A stretch of DNA of 64,000 nucleotides from Porphyromonas sp. COT-239 OH1446 (lineage in GTDB: Bacteria; Bacteroidota; Bacteroidia; Bacteroidales; Porphyromonadaceae): the NCBI RefSeq assembly GCF_000768875.1, contig NZ_JRAO01000010.1:1-64000 (forward strand). The letters run 5' to 3'. Positions 18,472 through 27,248 of the stretch are shown here, piece after piece; positions within the stretch are counted from its first letter, which is position 1; the number at the start of each line of letters is the position of its first letter. The position numbers were made by a program, and so were the translations under genes. Below the pieces are notes generated by a model, which saw only the letters and a program-made list of their open reading frames with translations, was not told where the DNA came from and made no database searches.

Positions 18472-21400
18472 CTATTCATTCTTCTGCTCTAGTAACCCTT
18501 CAATATGTAGATAGACTGCCTCGACCATCTCTAGAGTTTCGGCAGAGGCTTGCCACAGGCCTCGCTGGGCAGCCTCGAGCAGCCTCTCTGCGATCTCGCC
18601 GAGAGCCCAGGGATTGACCTCTGCGATCCAGTCCCTATGCTCTGCCTTGCCCAAGAGGTGCTCGGCAATAGCCTCATAGCTCCAGTCCTCAATGATGTCC
18701 GAGGTAGCATCCCATCCGAAGATATTGTCCATATTGTAGGACAGATCCCTTGCCCCTCGGTAGCCATGACGCTTGAGACCCTCGATCCATAGAGGGTTCA
18801 AGACCCGAGAGCGCAGCACACGGGCAGCCTCCTCCTGCACCGATCGCACCACCGTCATATCGGGGTCAGAGCTATTGCCATAGTAGGAACGAGGAGGGCG
18901 ACCACTACACTTCTTGACCGCTGCGATGAGCCCCCCGTGGTAGATGAACTCATCGTCTACATCGAAGAGGTCGAAGTTGATGATATTCTCATTCTTCACC
19001 GTCGCCTGTACCTTGGAGAGTTGCCGCTCGAAGCTCCGCCTCGAGACAGTGCCATGTAGCTCCGAGGTATAGGCATGAGCCCCCCAAGTGATGGCGACCG
19101 TACCGAGATCGTCGGAGCTCTCCCACTGCTTCGACTCAACAATAGCATCTACCCCTCCACCATAAGTCCCCGGGGGGCAGCCAAAGACTCGAATAGCGGC
19201 CTCCTGCATCGCCACAGCAGGGTCTATACCCTCGGAGAGCAGACACCCGAGATCCTCCTCGTAGTGCTTCTTGACGAAGTTGTCCTGAGGGTCTTCATCC
19301 AGGGCAATAACCAGGCGGACAGCCTCATCCAACAGCTGGATAATCGTAGGGAAAGTATCTCTCAATAGGCCTGAGATACGGCAGACGACGTCGATGCGAG
19401 CTCGGCCAAGCTCCTGCAGGGGGATCACCTCTAGAGAGAGTACCCGATCCGAGGTGTCGCTGAGCCACACTGGACGCAAACCCATCAGCCAAAGGATCTC
19501 GGCAATATCCTCCCCATAGGTGCGCATCTGATCGCCCGAGTAGAGGACTATGGCGATGCTCTCGGGGAGCTTGCCCTCATCCCTCTGGTAACGAGCTAGG
19601 AGCTGCTCACCCAACCTTTGGCCAGTCTTGTAGGCAGCGTGTGAGGGGATCTCCCCAGGATCGATGGCATACATATTGCGCCCTGTGGGCAGGATGCCGA
19701 GATTGCCCCTTGTAGGGCTACCGCCCTGCCCAGGGAGGACAAAGCCTGCCCCTGCCCCGAGGGCAAAGAGGGAGAGCTCCTCCCGAGTACGCTGTAGCCT
19801 AGGGTAGACCTCTCGAGACATCAGCTCAAGTACAGCTTCCACAGGGGCTAGCTCCCCACCCTCTCCCAGCAGCTCTCTTAGGCTCTCAGCGGTCGGGGTT
19901 TGGGTATAGCCGAGGCCGCTCAGAGCCTTGACGAGGCTACGGGCTCGCTCAATCAGCTGATCGATGACCATGACAGAGGTGCGCCCGCACGGCCATCTGC
20001 GCTCGGGCTCAGCCCTCAGCTCATCATAGTCGTAGCCATAGTAGGCTGCCAGGGCTTGAGGCAATGAGGGAACTTGTCCGATAGGGCGACGAACCAGCAC
20101 CCGAAGGTAATTGTCTAGAAGCTCGCCTCTAGGTGGTTCACCAAAGATATGAAGCCCATCCTTGACCATAGACTGCTTGATCACACCAATCCATCGGTGC
20201 AGAGCCAAGATCATCTCCTCGGGGCTATCAACCACTTCGATATGCTCTATATCTTTGTCTAAGGAGAGTTCTCGAGCCTGGGCCAGGATCTCTTCCCTCA
20301 AGCTGAGGGCCTGAGCATCGGGGAGGCTACCGGAGAGGTAACGAGTGATCGCCCCATCGAGGTCGGCCAACTCGTCATAAGTACCACTCTCCTGAGATGA
20401 GGGCTCTAAGTGATTGAGCAGGACAGCAGCCGAACGACGCTTCGCCTGAATTCCTTCACCGATAACAGCTGTGTTATAGAGATAGAGGTGGGGAAGGTCG
20501 TCGATAGAGACCTGAGGGAAGCAGGCCTTCGAGAGCCCCTTCTCCTTGCCTGGAAGCCATTCGAGGGAGCCATGAGTGCCAATATGAATGATCAGATCTG
20601 CCTCGAAGACATAGCGCACCCAACGATAGAAGGCAATGTAGTAATGAGGCGGACAAATATCTGTGCTGTGGTAGATCTCCTCAGCATGCTCCTCGTACCC
20701 TCTAGGGGGCTGTAGGCCTATGAAGAGCTTGCCGTGCATGACGCCTGGCACAGGCATCTGATCCCTCAAGACCCTAAAGTCTCCCGGGGCATCGCCCCAG
20801 CTCCTAAGTAGGGCTTCTTGTGTCTTGGACTCTAGGGCCTCGTACCACCTTTGATAGAGCCTCGTCGGGATCTTTGCCACGGCTCTCTGCAGGACTTCAT
20901 CGTCTCCCAACCAGCCCAGGTCATTGCTCACCCCGCTAATGATCTCGGAGATGAGCTCATCGCCACTCTCGTAGTGTCTCCCTATCTCGATACCCATCTG
21001 CTCCATCTGTCCCAGCAAGGCCAGCACCGAGGCGGGGCTGTCCAGTCCTGCTGCCGAGCCGATAGAGTCATTGCGAGGAGGCATATTGTGCAGGATGATA
21101 GCGACACGCTTCTCGGCATGAGGTAAATGCCTCAGCCTCGCCCATCGAGTAGCTAGACGAGCCACCACGTCGATGCCCTCGTCCAGCGGGGCGAAGTAGC
21201 TCAAGCCATCCTCCTCCCGATGCTCCCTTGAGCCGATCGGGTAGCCATTGATCTGACCGTCGAACTCTGGGTAGTAAACCGAGGAGATGAGCGAGATCGT
21301 ATCTAGCCCCTCCACTCGCTCTCTCCACTCCGAGGCACTGAAGTAGGTTGTATAGGCCTGAAGCACAGGGAGACCAAGACGCTCGAGGAGACTCATCTGC

Positions 21401-22200
21401 TCTCCTCCTTGCCAAACGGCCCCAGTAGGTTCGAAGATTCCCAGTGAATAGGGCATGGTATTGATCAGAACATCAGGCAATAGCTCTCCCTGATGGTATA
21501 GATATTGCTCTACAGCATAGGTGAGCCCTCTCTCTCCCGTCGTAGCATCAATAGAGGCTGTGGTATAGAGGGGCAGGACAAAGACTCCTAGCGAGCGTAG
21601 ATGTCTGATGAGTGCATTGATATGTAGGAGGTTGTCTGTCGCTACTAGGTACTGGGCGAAGATAAGGCCACAGACATACTCTCCCCGTCTCTTAGCCTCT
21701 AGGGAGAGGCGTAGATAGGCCTCAGCATCCAGTTCTTCCCCTATGTCGGGATCATACAGACCCTGCCATCGGGGCAATTGTACAGGCTCGTAGCTGTAGG
21801 GAAGGCCTGCGAAACGATGGGCTAAGTATCGGTGCAGCTGCCTAAGATTGTCTCGGCTTCGACTCTTGATATAGCGCAGGATGGTGTGGTAGTCTGACCA
21901 ACTGATCGAGAGTGTAGGGATGATCTCCTGCATCTCGTCCTCCATACTATTCTGAACGAAAAGCATCTGAGAGGCTCGAAGCATCTGCCGCAAACGAGTA
22001 TAGCTACGGAAGACGGCTATACTACCATGGGTGAGCAGAAGGATAAAGTCTGACTCTCGAACAGCTTGCCAGGCATCTTCGCTCCCTCGATCTAGCTCCC
22101 CGACCGAGAGCCGCTGCACTCGGATAGCTTCATCAGCCTCGATAGGGGCGATGCTGGTATGCTCATCCAGCAGGTATAAGATGCGATATACAGCTGTCAT
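18472..22200 (-). CDS. cobN: CobN-like large chelatase subunit
   Basis: This 1242-residue protein belongs to the CobN/BchH family, the catalytic subunit that binds the tetrapyrrole and metal. The most typical stretch is IIHIGTHGSLEWLPGKE near residue 540; others are GVMHGKLFIGLQPPRGY, LPTGRNMYAIDPGEIP and PGTYGGGVDAIVES. It lies 14 bases after btuD and 30 bases before chlI in a cobalamin-riboswitch operon. Classic CobN inserts cobalt into hydrogenobyrinate diamide in the aerobic pathway, but no corrin-ring genes are seen here. A related CobN-like protein, HmuS, works in haem use in Bacteroidetes, so metal removal or exchange on scavenged corrinoids is possible. The riboswitch points to corrinoid rather than haem. 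Confidence 0.9.
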   Translation of the reverse strand: MTAVYRILYLLDEHTSIAPIEADEAIRVQRLSVGELDRGSEDAWQAVRESDFILLLTHGSIAVFRSYTRLRQMLRASQMLFVQNSMEDEMQEIIPTLSISWSDYHTILRYIKSRSRDNLRQLHRYLAHRFAGLPYSYEPVQLPRWQGLYDPDIGEELDAEAYLRLSLEAKRRGEYVCGLIFAQYLVATDNLLHINALIRHLRSLGVFVLPLYTTASIDATTGERGLTYAVEQYLYHQGELLPDVLINTMPYSLGIFEPTGAVWQGGEQMSLLERLGLPVLQAYTTYFSASEWRERVEGLDTISLISSVYYPEFDGQINGYPIGSREHREEDGLSYFAPLDEGIDVVARLATRWARLRHLPHAEKRVAIILHNMPPRNDSIGSAAGLDSPASVLALLGQMEQMGIEIGRHYESGDELISEIISGVSNDLGWLGDDEVLQRAVAKIPTRLYQRWYEALESKTQEALLRSWGDAPGDFRVLRDQMPVPGVMHGKLFIGLQPPRGYEEHAEEIYHSTDICPPHYYIAFYRWVRYVFEADLIIHIGTHGSLEWLPGKEKGLSKACFPQVSIDDLPHLYLYNTAVIGEGIQAKRRSAAVLLNHLEPSSQESGTYDELADLDGAITRYLSGSLPDAQALSLREEILAQARELSLDKDIEHIEVVDSPEEMILALHRWIGVIKQSMVKDGLHIFGEPPRGELLDNYLRVLVRRPIGQVPSLPQALAAYYGYDYDELRAEPERRWPCGRTSVMVIDQLIERARSLVKALSGLGYTQTPTAESLRELLGEGGELAPVEAVLELMSREVYPRLQRTREELSLFALGAGAGFVLPGQGGSPTRGNLGILPTGRNMYAIDPGEIPSHAAYKTGQRLGEQLLARYQRDEGKLPESIAIVLYSGDQMRTYGEDIAEILWLMGLRPVWLSDTSDRVLSLEVIPLQELGRARIDVVCRISGLLRDTFPTIIQLLDEAVRLVIALDEDPQDNFVKKHYEEDLGCLLSEGIDPAVAMQEAAIRVFGCPPGTYGGGVDAIVESKQWESSDDLGTVAITWGAHAYTSELHGTVSRRSFERQLSKVQATVKNENIINFDLFDVDDEFIYHGGLIAAVKKCSGRPPRSYYGNSSDPDMTVVRSVQEEAARVLRSRVLNPLWIEGLKRHGYRGARDLSYNMDNIFGWDATSDIIEDWSYEAIAEHLLGKAEHRDWIAEVNPWALGEIAERLLEAAQRGLWQASAETLEMVEAVYLHIEGLLEQKNE

Positions 22201-22214
22201 AGTGTCTCGAAAGA

Positions 22215-23228
22215 TTAAGTATCCAGCTTCTGAAGTGCCTCTAGAAGAGTGGCAATGCTCGAACAGAGCTGCTCGTAAGAGCCATGCAGCAGCCGCCAGC
22301 CCTCATGCTCTAGAGAAACCTCAGGGCAGTGCAGGTCTGCTCGTCTAGGGACGGCATCGTAGCCTGCCCGACTGAGTGCCCGTACCGTCCAACCATAGCG
22401 AACATCATGCCCACTTAGGTAAATAGGCCTATTGTCCTGCTGTCGAACGGAGAACTCACCTCGGGATAGATCGTAGCTCAGACTCGGATTGCCAAAGACT
22501 CGCTCGATATCCCCCTGTAGGACGAGGTCTTCGGGGGCACCACTGATGATCGCCCCATCTCGGCCCATTAGCCAAATAGTATCGGCCCAGCCAAGGGCCA
22601 GATCGAGCTCATGAGTGGAGATGAGGATCGTCTTGTCTAGCTCTCTAGCCATCCGTCTTAGCATCATAATCACCTCCAGTCGAGAGGGGAGGTCTAGGTG
22701 AGCGGTAGGTTCGTCTAGGAGGATCACCGGGGTCTGCTGCGTTAGGGCTCGGGCGATCATGACTCGCTGCTTCTCCCCATCACTCAGTTCAGTGTAGAGG
22801 CGATGCTCCATCCCTTCGAGGCGACATTGGGCTACAGCAGATCGGATGCAGGATCGATCCTCCTGCCCTAGCGTACCTCGGTAATTGACATAGGGATAGC
22901 GGCCAATGGAGATAATATCCCACACATTCATATTTCCTGGAGAGATCTTCTCGGTCAAGACGAGACTTAGGAGCTTGGCGATCTGTTTCATCTTGAGCCC
23001 TGCAATGGGATGGCCAGAGATTTGGACCTCTCCTGCTCTAGGAGGGAGCAGCCCTGCGATCGTATGCATGAGGGTAGACTTGCCACTACCATTGGGGCCC
23101 ATGAGCATCACAACCTGCCCCACAGGGATCGAGAGATTGATTTGTCGGGAGACCTCTCGTTGTATTCGTCCTCTGCTGTAACCAGTCGAGAGGTTGATTA
23201 GGTCTAGATTAGTCGTCTGCTTCATCAT
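22215..23228 (-). CDS. btuD: Cobalamin-type ABC transporter ATPase (BtuD/FecE-like) with C-terminal extension
   Basis: This ATPase would power corrinoid import through BtuC. Walker A GPNGSGKST is at residues 44-52, the signature LSDGEKQRV near 148 and Walker B VILLDEPTAHLD near 171, followed by ILISTHELDLAL with the switch histidine. The ATPase domain ends near residue 250; about 85 residues follow (from YDLSRGEFSV, with GHDVRYGWTVRALSRAGYD) that are not part of the standard fold. The reading frame overlaps the end of btuC by 4 bases, which supports coupled translation and this start. Confidence 0.9.
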   Translation of the reverse strand: MMKQTTNLDLINLSTGYSRGRIQREVSRQINLSIPVGQVVMLMGPNGSGKSTLMHTIAGLLPPRAGEVQISGHPIAGLKMKQIAKLLSLVLTEKISPGNMNVWDIISIGRYPYVNYRGTLGQEDRSCIRSAVAQCRLEGMEHRLYTELSDGEKQRVMIARALTQQTPVILLDEPTAHLDLPSRLEVIMMLRRMARELDKTILISTHELDLALGWADTIWLMGRDGAIISGAPEDLVLQGDIERVFGNPSLSYDLSRGEFSVRQQDNRPIYLSGHDVRYGWTVRALSRAGYDAVPRRADLHCPEVSLEHEGWRLLHGSYEQLCSSIATLLEALQKLDT

Positions 23229-24262
23229 GAGCCGAAAATTTGTCGTTTGGATCTAGAGTTCATGACCACGAGGATCACCACAGGGGCTCCGATGAGAGAC
23301 GTAATCGCATTGATCGGCAAGACAAATTGCTGTCCTGGCATCTGAGTGAAGATGTCGCACAGTAGGAGCAGCAAAGAGCCCGAGAGCATAGTCGCAGGGA
23401 TTAGGATTCGATGGTCGGCTGTGCCGAAGGCCATACGGGCGAAGTGTGGAACAGCCATTCCGAGAAAAGCGATAGGCCCTGTAAAGGCTGTTATACAACC
23501 CGTAATGAGGCTGGTGATGCAGACTAGAGCAATACGTACCAGTCGAACATTCGTCCCGACCGAGCGGGCATAGTTCTCCCCTAGAGCGAGAGCATTCATC
23601 TGCTTAGGCATAAGAAGTGAAAGGAACAATCCAACACCAACAACAGGGAGCATGAGACTGAGCTGACGCCAAGTAGTTCCAGAGACACTCCCGAAAGACC
23701 AAAGCAAATAGGTTTTGAGGGTCTCCTCATCGCTAAAAAACTGCAGGATTGAAATGATCGAACTCGCCAAGAAACCGACCATAACTCCGACAATGAGTAC
23801 CGAAACGATATCGTGCAAACGACTGGCAACAATAGAGATCATCAGGAGCACCGCCATCGAGCCCAGACAGGCTGATATGATTACCCCCCAATTGTTAATT
23901 ACCCCTGCGCTACCCAACATACTGGGGAAGATCGTAAAGGCCATCGTATAAATAGCGACCCCGACCCCTGCCCCACTATTGATCCCGAGGATCGAGGTAT
24001 CGGCTAAAGGATTGCGGAAGAGACTCTGCATCTGCAGACCTGCCGTTGCGATCCCCGCCCCTGCAAAGAGTGCGGTCAGAGCCTTCGGCAAACGGAAGTT
24101 TTGGATCACATAGCCAAAGGTATCATCTTCTGCTCGACCGAGGAGCGAGGCCCAGACTTCGGAGGCTGGTACAGAGATCTTGCCCCACATGATGTCTATA
24201 GAGAAAGCCAGCAGGATGCCGAGCGAGATGAGGAAAAAGAGCAACGTAATACGTAAGTTCAT
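23225..24262 (-). CDS. btuC: Cobalamin-type ABC transporter permease (BtuC/FecD family)
   Basis: This 345-residue integral membrane protein has about ten hydrophobic segments and the FecCD/BtuC signatures: FRLPKALTALFAGAGIATAG near residues 56-75, NPLADTSILGINSGAGVG, and the coupling region FTGPIAFLGMAVPHFAR that touches the ATPase. It forms the inner-membrane channel of the importer. It overlaps btuD by 4 bases at one end and btuF by 4 bases at the other, so the three are a translationally linked set. Sequence alone does not separate cobalamin from siderophore or haem permeases; the upstream riboswitch does. Confidence 0.93.
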   Translation of the reverse strand: MNLRITLLFFLISLGILLAFSIDIMWGKISVPASEVWASLLGRAEDDTFGYVIQNFRLPKALTALFAGAGIATAGLQMQSLFRNPLADTSILGINSGAGVGVAIYTMAFTIFPSMLGSAGVINNWGVIISACLGSMAVLLMISIVASRLHDIVSVLIVGVMVGFLASSIISILQFFSDEETLKTYLLWSFGSVSGTTWRQLSLMLPVVGVGLFLSLLMPKQMNALALGENYARSVGTNVRLVRIALVCITSLITGCITAFTGPIAFLGMAVPHFARMAFGTADHRILIPATMLSGSLLLLLCDIFTQMPGQQFVLPINAITSLIGAPVVILVVMNSRSKRQIFGS

Positions 24263-25431
24263 CGCTTGAGCTCCATCCAGTAAGTCGTTTCATAATCGGG
24301 GAGCAAGTGAGGCCTAGAGATCTTGATCAGATCCTTGAGCAGGAGATGGGGATGATAAGGGCCACTCTCCCAAAAGTCATTGCCTCCGTATTCATTGACT
24401 CGCTTGCGATCGACCCAGACCTGGCCCGTCTTGGCAGCATCGAAGTGTCCGTAGCGATCATTAAGCGAGAGGAAATCCTCCATAGTTTTGATCTTACCTG
24501 TCATCATGCAGATCCAGATCTTAGCATGACGATGACGACTGAAGACATGCTCGAAGCTCACAGGCTGATTGGCCACCTGTCCTGGGATAGAGTCATAGCG
24601 CACACGAGCATCACGAAACATCGTCGTAACGTACGAGTATTCACCAGGTACATACCATGCTCCCTTGTAGTCCTGACCATACATGATGGGAATAAACTCA
24701 GTATCATGCTCCACAATACGCTTTGCTTCAAGGTATTGCTCCTCAATATGTTTGAACGCTTCATCAGCAACTTGATTTCGAGCAAAGAGCATCCCGATCA
24801 TTTTGAGCCATTCAGCCCGGCCAAGGAGGCTCTGCTCCTTCCAATTGTTGAAGAGAACGATCTCGATCCCTGAGGCAACAATATCTTCATCCTTATCGGT
24901 AATGTCTGCGAAGTTCTGCATCAGCACCTCTGGACGAGCAGCAATGATCTGCTCGACATCACGGCTCATTCCTCGACCAATTTGGATGATCTCGCCCTGC
25001 TCTACCCGCTCTCGCAGGAGACTGTCATTGATATTGCGCACATCACCGCAGGCCACAAGTACGTGGCGTAGGTCTAGAATGGGAAGCACCCCGATCTCAG
25101 TAGTCGAGAGACAACCGAGCGATCGGGCAGGAACGGGGATGAAGCGTGCATGTGCAGAGGTTGGGATCTGAGGCTTCGCCTGCCGAGGATAGAGGATGTA
25201 GTGTGCTAGAGTATCGGTAGGGGCATCGGGAACGAATACTACAACCTCCTTGTAGCCCTCGTGATTAACAACAGTAAAGCCCTTGGCATGGCGTATCTCG
25301 ACGGGGAAGTTTAGATCCTCTGCATCATAGCTGTGCGAGGTGGGTTGTTTCTGTCCGCTTTGCTCACTAGAGCATGCAGCCAAGGCCAAAAGGCAAGTTA
25401 AGTACAAGACGGTTCGTTTCATCTGTCTCAT
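24259..25431 (-). CDS. btuF: Corrinoid ABC transporter substrate-binding lipoprotein (BtuF-like)
   Basis: This 390-residue protein is the periplasmic or membrane-anchored binding protein for the importer. It has a lipoprotein signal with LALAAC and Cys20 (Cys17 if the second ATG at 25422 is used). The helical-backbone fold of cluster A-II binding proteins is suggested by LPILDLRHVLVACGD, EQIIAARPEVLM, VLFNNWKEQSLLGRAEWLKMIG and the later IWICMMTGKI. It is the first gene after the cobalamin riboswitch, 170 bases downstream of the aptamer core, and overlaps btuC by 4 bases. Haem or siderophore binding would be the alternative for this fold, but the riboswitch favours corrinoids. Confidence 0.88.
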   Translation of the reverse strand: MRQMKRTVLYLTCLLALAACSSEQSGQKQPTSHSYDAEDLNFPVEIRHAKGFTVVNHEGYKEVVVFVPDAPTDTLAHYILYPRQAKPQIPTSAHARFIPVPARSLGCLSTTEIGVLPILDLRHVLVACGDVRNINDSLLRERVEQGEIIQIGRGMSRDVEQIIAARPEVLMQNFADITDKDEDIVASGIEIVLFNNWKEQSLLGRAEWLKMIGMLFARNQVADEAFKHIEEQYLEAKRIVEHDTEFIPIMYGQDYKGAWYVPGEYSYVTTMFRDARVRYDSIPGQVANQPVSFEHVFSRHRHAKIWICMMTGKIKTMEDFLSLNDRYGHFDAAKTGQVWVDRKRVNEYGGNDFWESGPYHPHLLLKDLIKISRPHLLPDYETTYWMELKR

Positions 25432-25589
25432 AATCCTATCCTATTCGTATAAGTTAAACATGAGGTCTACAGGTGTGTAGCGCAAGCACATGGCACGACC
25501 GAGGCCATGTCCATGTTAGGTACGAAGTCTAATATTTATCCAACCCAAGTGCTATGCGCAACGACTTCTCTTCGACCCGAAAGAAATCT

Positions 25590-25805
25590 ATTGCGAGCCT
25601 ACCTCGGCAGGTCTTCCGACTTGGTCTAGGGTACTGCGCCTTCCCATCCTCAGCGGGCGATCTCATCCCGATCTCCGGCCAACGACAGTGGCTTCGGGCA
25701 GTACCATGACAACCTCACGGCTACGGGGATAGTGTCGGACTCACACCGACTTCCCTTTTCATCGCAGTACCTCACAGTTGCGAGGTAGCGAACCGAGCAG
25801 CTCTT
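25590..25805 (-). promoter_or_regulatory. Cobalamin riboswitch controlling the btuF-led operon
   Basis: Read on the minus strand, the conserved parts of the cobalamin aptamer occur in order: AAAAGGGAAGTCGGTG with its partner GTCCGAC, CTATCCCCGTAGCCGTGAGG, GAAGCCACTG, GATGGGAAGGCG and the B12 box AGTCGGAAGACCTGCCGA (25604-25621). This is the standard architecture of the element that binds adenosylcobalamin and switches off expression. It ends about 160 bases before the btuF start; the expression platform is likely in that stretch, where CGAAG/CTTCG-type pairing can be seen, but I cannot say whether it acts on transcription or translation. It links btuFCD, cobN, chlI, chlD and probably cbiZ and the TonB receptor to B12 status. 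Confidence 0.95.
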
Positions 25806-25817
25806 GCTTTAGCGCCA

Positions 25818-25825
25818 CAAAGATA
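25818..25825 (-). promoter_or_regulatory. -7 promoter element of the corrinoid operon
   Basis: TATCTTTG on the minus strand lies just upstream of the riboswitch aptamer, the right place for the operon promoter. A -33 box is not clear. Confidence 0.6.
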
Positions 25826-25934
25826 ATTAATTCTTCTCCACGCTAACCGGCTCCCCAAAGAGGACTTAGAGGGGGGAAGACTACAGATCGCTACACCGAC
25901 TATCATATACTATGAAATGACGGGAGGTAGAGCC

Positions 25935-26049
25935 TCGGCGGAGATCTAAGTAGGATCACCATCGAGGCTCAAGTAGGATCTCAGCAGAGACTCAAATAGG
26001 CTCTCCATCGAGGTCCAAATAAGATCGAAATGAAAGCTCTAGATAGAGG
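25935..26049 (-). repeat. 23-bp intergenic repeat array C
   Basis: Five units start at 25935, 25958, 25981, 26004 and 26027, each 23 bases with decay toward the end. The core appears as AAGTAGGATC on the plus strand, so the array is in the opposite orientation to arrays B, D and F. It lies upstream of the promoter of the corrinoid operon and downstream of the tRNA-relic terminator. Confidence 0.85.
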
Positions 26050-26091
26050 TTCATCCGAAAGGGTAACGGCATCTATACACTAGACGCAAAA

Positions 26092-26123
26092 AGAGAGGCC
26101 ACACCATCAGGTGCAGCCTCTCT
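26092..26123 (-). terminator. Rho-independent terminator after the tRNA relic
   Basis: On the minus strand AGAGAGGC and GCCTCTCT form an 8-bp stem with a further CACC/GGTG pair inside, followed directly by TTTTTG. It lies 7 bases downstream of the tRNA-like sequence. Confidence 0.8.
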
Positions 26124-26129
26124 ATCGAG

Positions 26130-26202
26130 CGATTGAGCTGGGATTTGAACTCAAGACCGATAACTTAGAGCGCTATCGCTCTATCTAGATGAACCATTCC
26201 TG
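26130..26202 (-). pseudogene. tRNA-like relic (possibly former tRNA-Arg)
   Basis: On the minus strand there is a D arm GTTC/GAGC, an anticodon arm ATAGC/GTTAT with loop GCTCTAA, and a T arm TTGAG/CCCAG with loop TTCAAAT, at normal distances. The position-33 base is C instead of T, the T stem has a mismatch, and the acceptor strands GCAGGAA and CTCAATC pair at only three of seven positions. If the loop is aligned normally the anticodon would be TCT (Arg). The defects suggest a dead gene, although its terminator is intact. Confidence 0.5.
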
Positions 26203-26435
26203 CATCCTTTGGGGGCAGTACAAGGGAAGCAAAAGAAATCTAATTACCCGCTATCTTAGAGCGGAATGTGAACGACAACAACACGAAAATTATAGTGGCT
26301 TCGTAGGCAGAATTTATCAGGAGAAATTCTTGTTTATTATTGTGGCTTTGGGGTTATAGCCATATACTGTTGCCCATAAACATCGAACCTTATAAAGTAC
26401 TCTTCTGTTACCTATTTACTTTTTAATTCATCAAT

Positions 26436-27155
26436 ATGGCAAACTTTCTAATTCATCGAGCCGATACGCGCGGCAAAGTTGACTGGGGATGGCTTCAGTC
26501 CCGTCATACATTTAGTTTTGGTGGCTACTATAACCCCGAACGCATGCATTTCGGAGTCCTTCGAGTGATCAATGACGACACAGTGGCAGAAGGACGAGGA
26601 TTCGACAAACACCCTCATGACAATATGGAAATTATCAGCATTCCACTAGAGGGAGATCTTGAGCACAGAGATACGCTTGGGAATGTTGCTGTTATTAAAC
26701 AGGGAGATATTCAGGTTATGAGTGCTGGGACAGGGATTGAACATAGCGAATACAATAGGAATACAGACCGATTGACCAAATTTCTACAAATATGGATCTT
26801 CCCTAATCGTAGAAACGTAAAACCTCGATATGATCAGATGACAATGAATGTCGAAGGAATGAAGAATCGGTTTCAGCAAATTCTTTCGCCCAACGCAGAT
26901 GATGATGGTGTCTGGATACACCAAAATGCATGGTTCCATCTCGGCAAATTCGATCAAGGAGTAACATCAGAGTATAAAATCAAATCCAAGGGGAATGGTG
27001 TCTATGCATTCATCATCAGTGGAGCAGCCACAATATTGGGGCAACCACTCACTAGCAGAGATGGACTTGGGGCATGGGAGATAGAGAGCCTCTCTATCAT
27101 ATCAGACAGCCCTGAAACACAAATTCTTTTGATGGAGGTACCCATGGACCTCTGA
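26436..27155 (+). CDS. Pirin family protein (YhhW-like)
   Basis: This 239-residue protein is a bicupin of the pirin family. The N-terminal cupin has the metal-binding pattern FDKHPHDNMEIISIPLEG (His residues near 56 and 58) and ends MSAGTGIEHSEYN, with the conserved histidine near 102 and Glu at its side. YhhW of E. coli has quercetin 2,3-dioxygenase activity in vitro; the biological role of pirins in anaerobes is not settled, and oxygen- or electrophile-related roles are possible. It stands alone and shares a terminator with the convergent second nitroreductase. The DNA here is more AT-rich than the corrinoid operon. Confidence 0.92.
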   Translation: MANFLIHRADTRGKVDWGWLQSRHTFSFGGYYNPERMHFGVLRVINDDTVAEGRGFDKHPHDNMEIISIPLEGDLEHRDTLGNVAVIKQGDIQVMSAGTGIEHSEYNRNTDRLTKFLQIWIFPNRRNVKPRYDQMTMNVEGMKNRFQQILSPNADDDGVWIHQNAWFHLGKFDQGVTSEYKIKSKGNGVYAFIISGAATILGQPLTSRDGLGAWEIESLSIISDSPETQILLMEVPMDL

Positions 27156-27182
27156 ATCTAAAAAGAACATATAAATGTCTTA

Positions 27183-27219
27183 GAGGGGCTATCGAAACGC
27201 AATGTTTCGATAGCCCCTC
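27183..27219. terminator. Bidirectional hairpin terminator
   Basis: A perfect 16-bp stem (27183-27198 with 27204-27219) and 5-base loop between the convergent pirin and nitroreductase genes. Confidence 0.88.
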
Positions 27220-27248
27220 CAAGTATCTAAAGAGTAAGTAAACGTCTA

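Noticed and set aside
18472-22200. Naming the CobN-like gene hmuS (haem dechelatase)
   Set aside because: HmuS is linked to HmuY/HmuR haem genes; here the operon has a cobalamin riboswitch, ChlI, ChlD and CbiZ, which favours corrinoid use.
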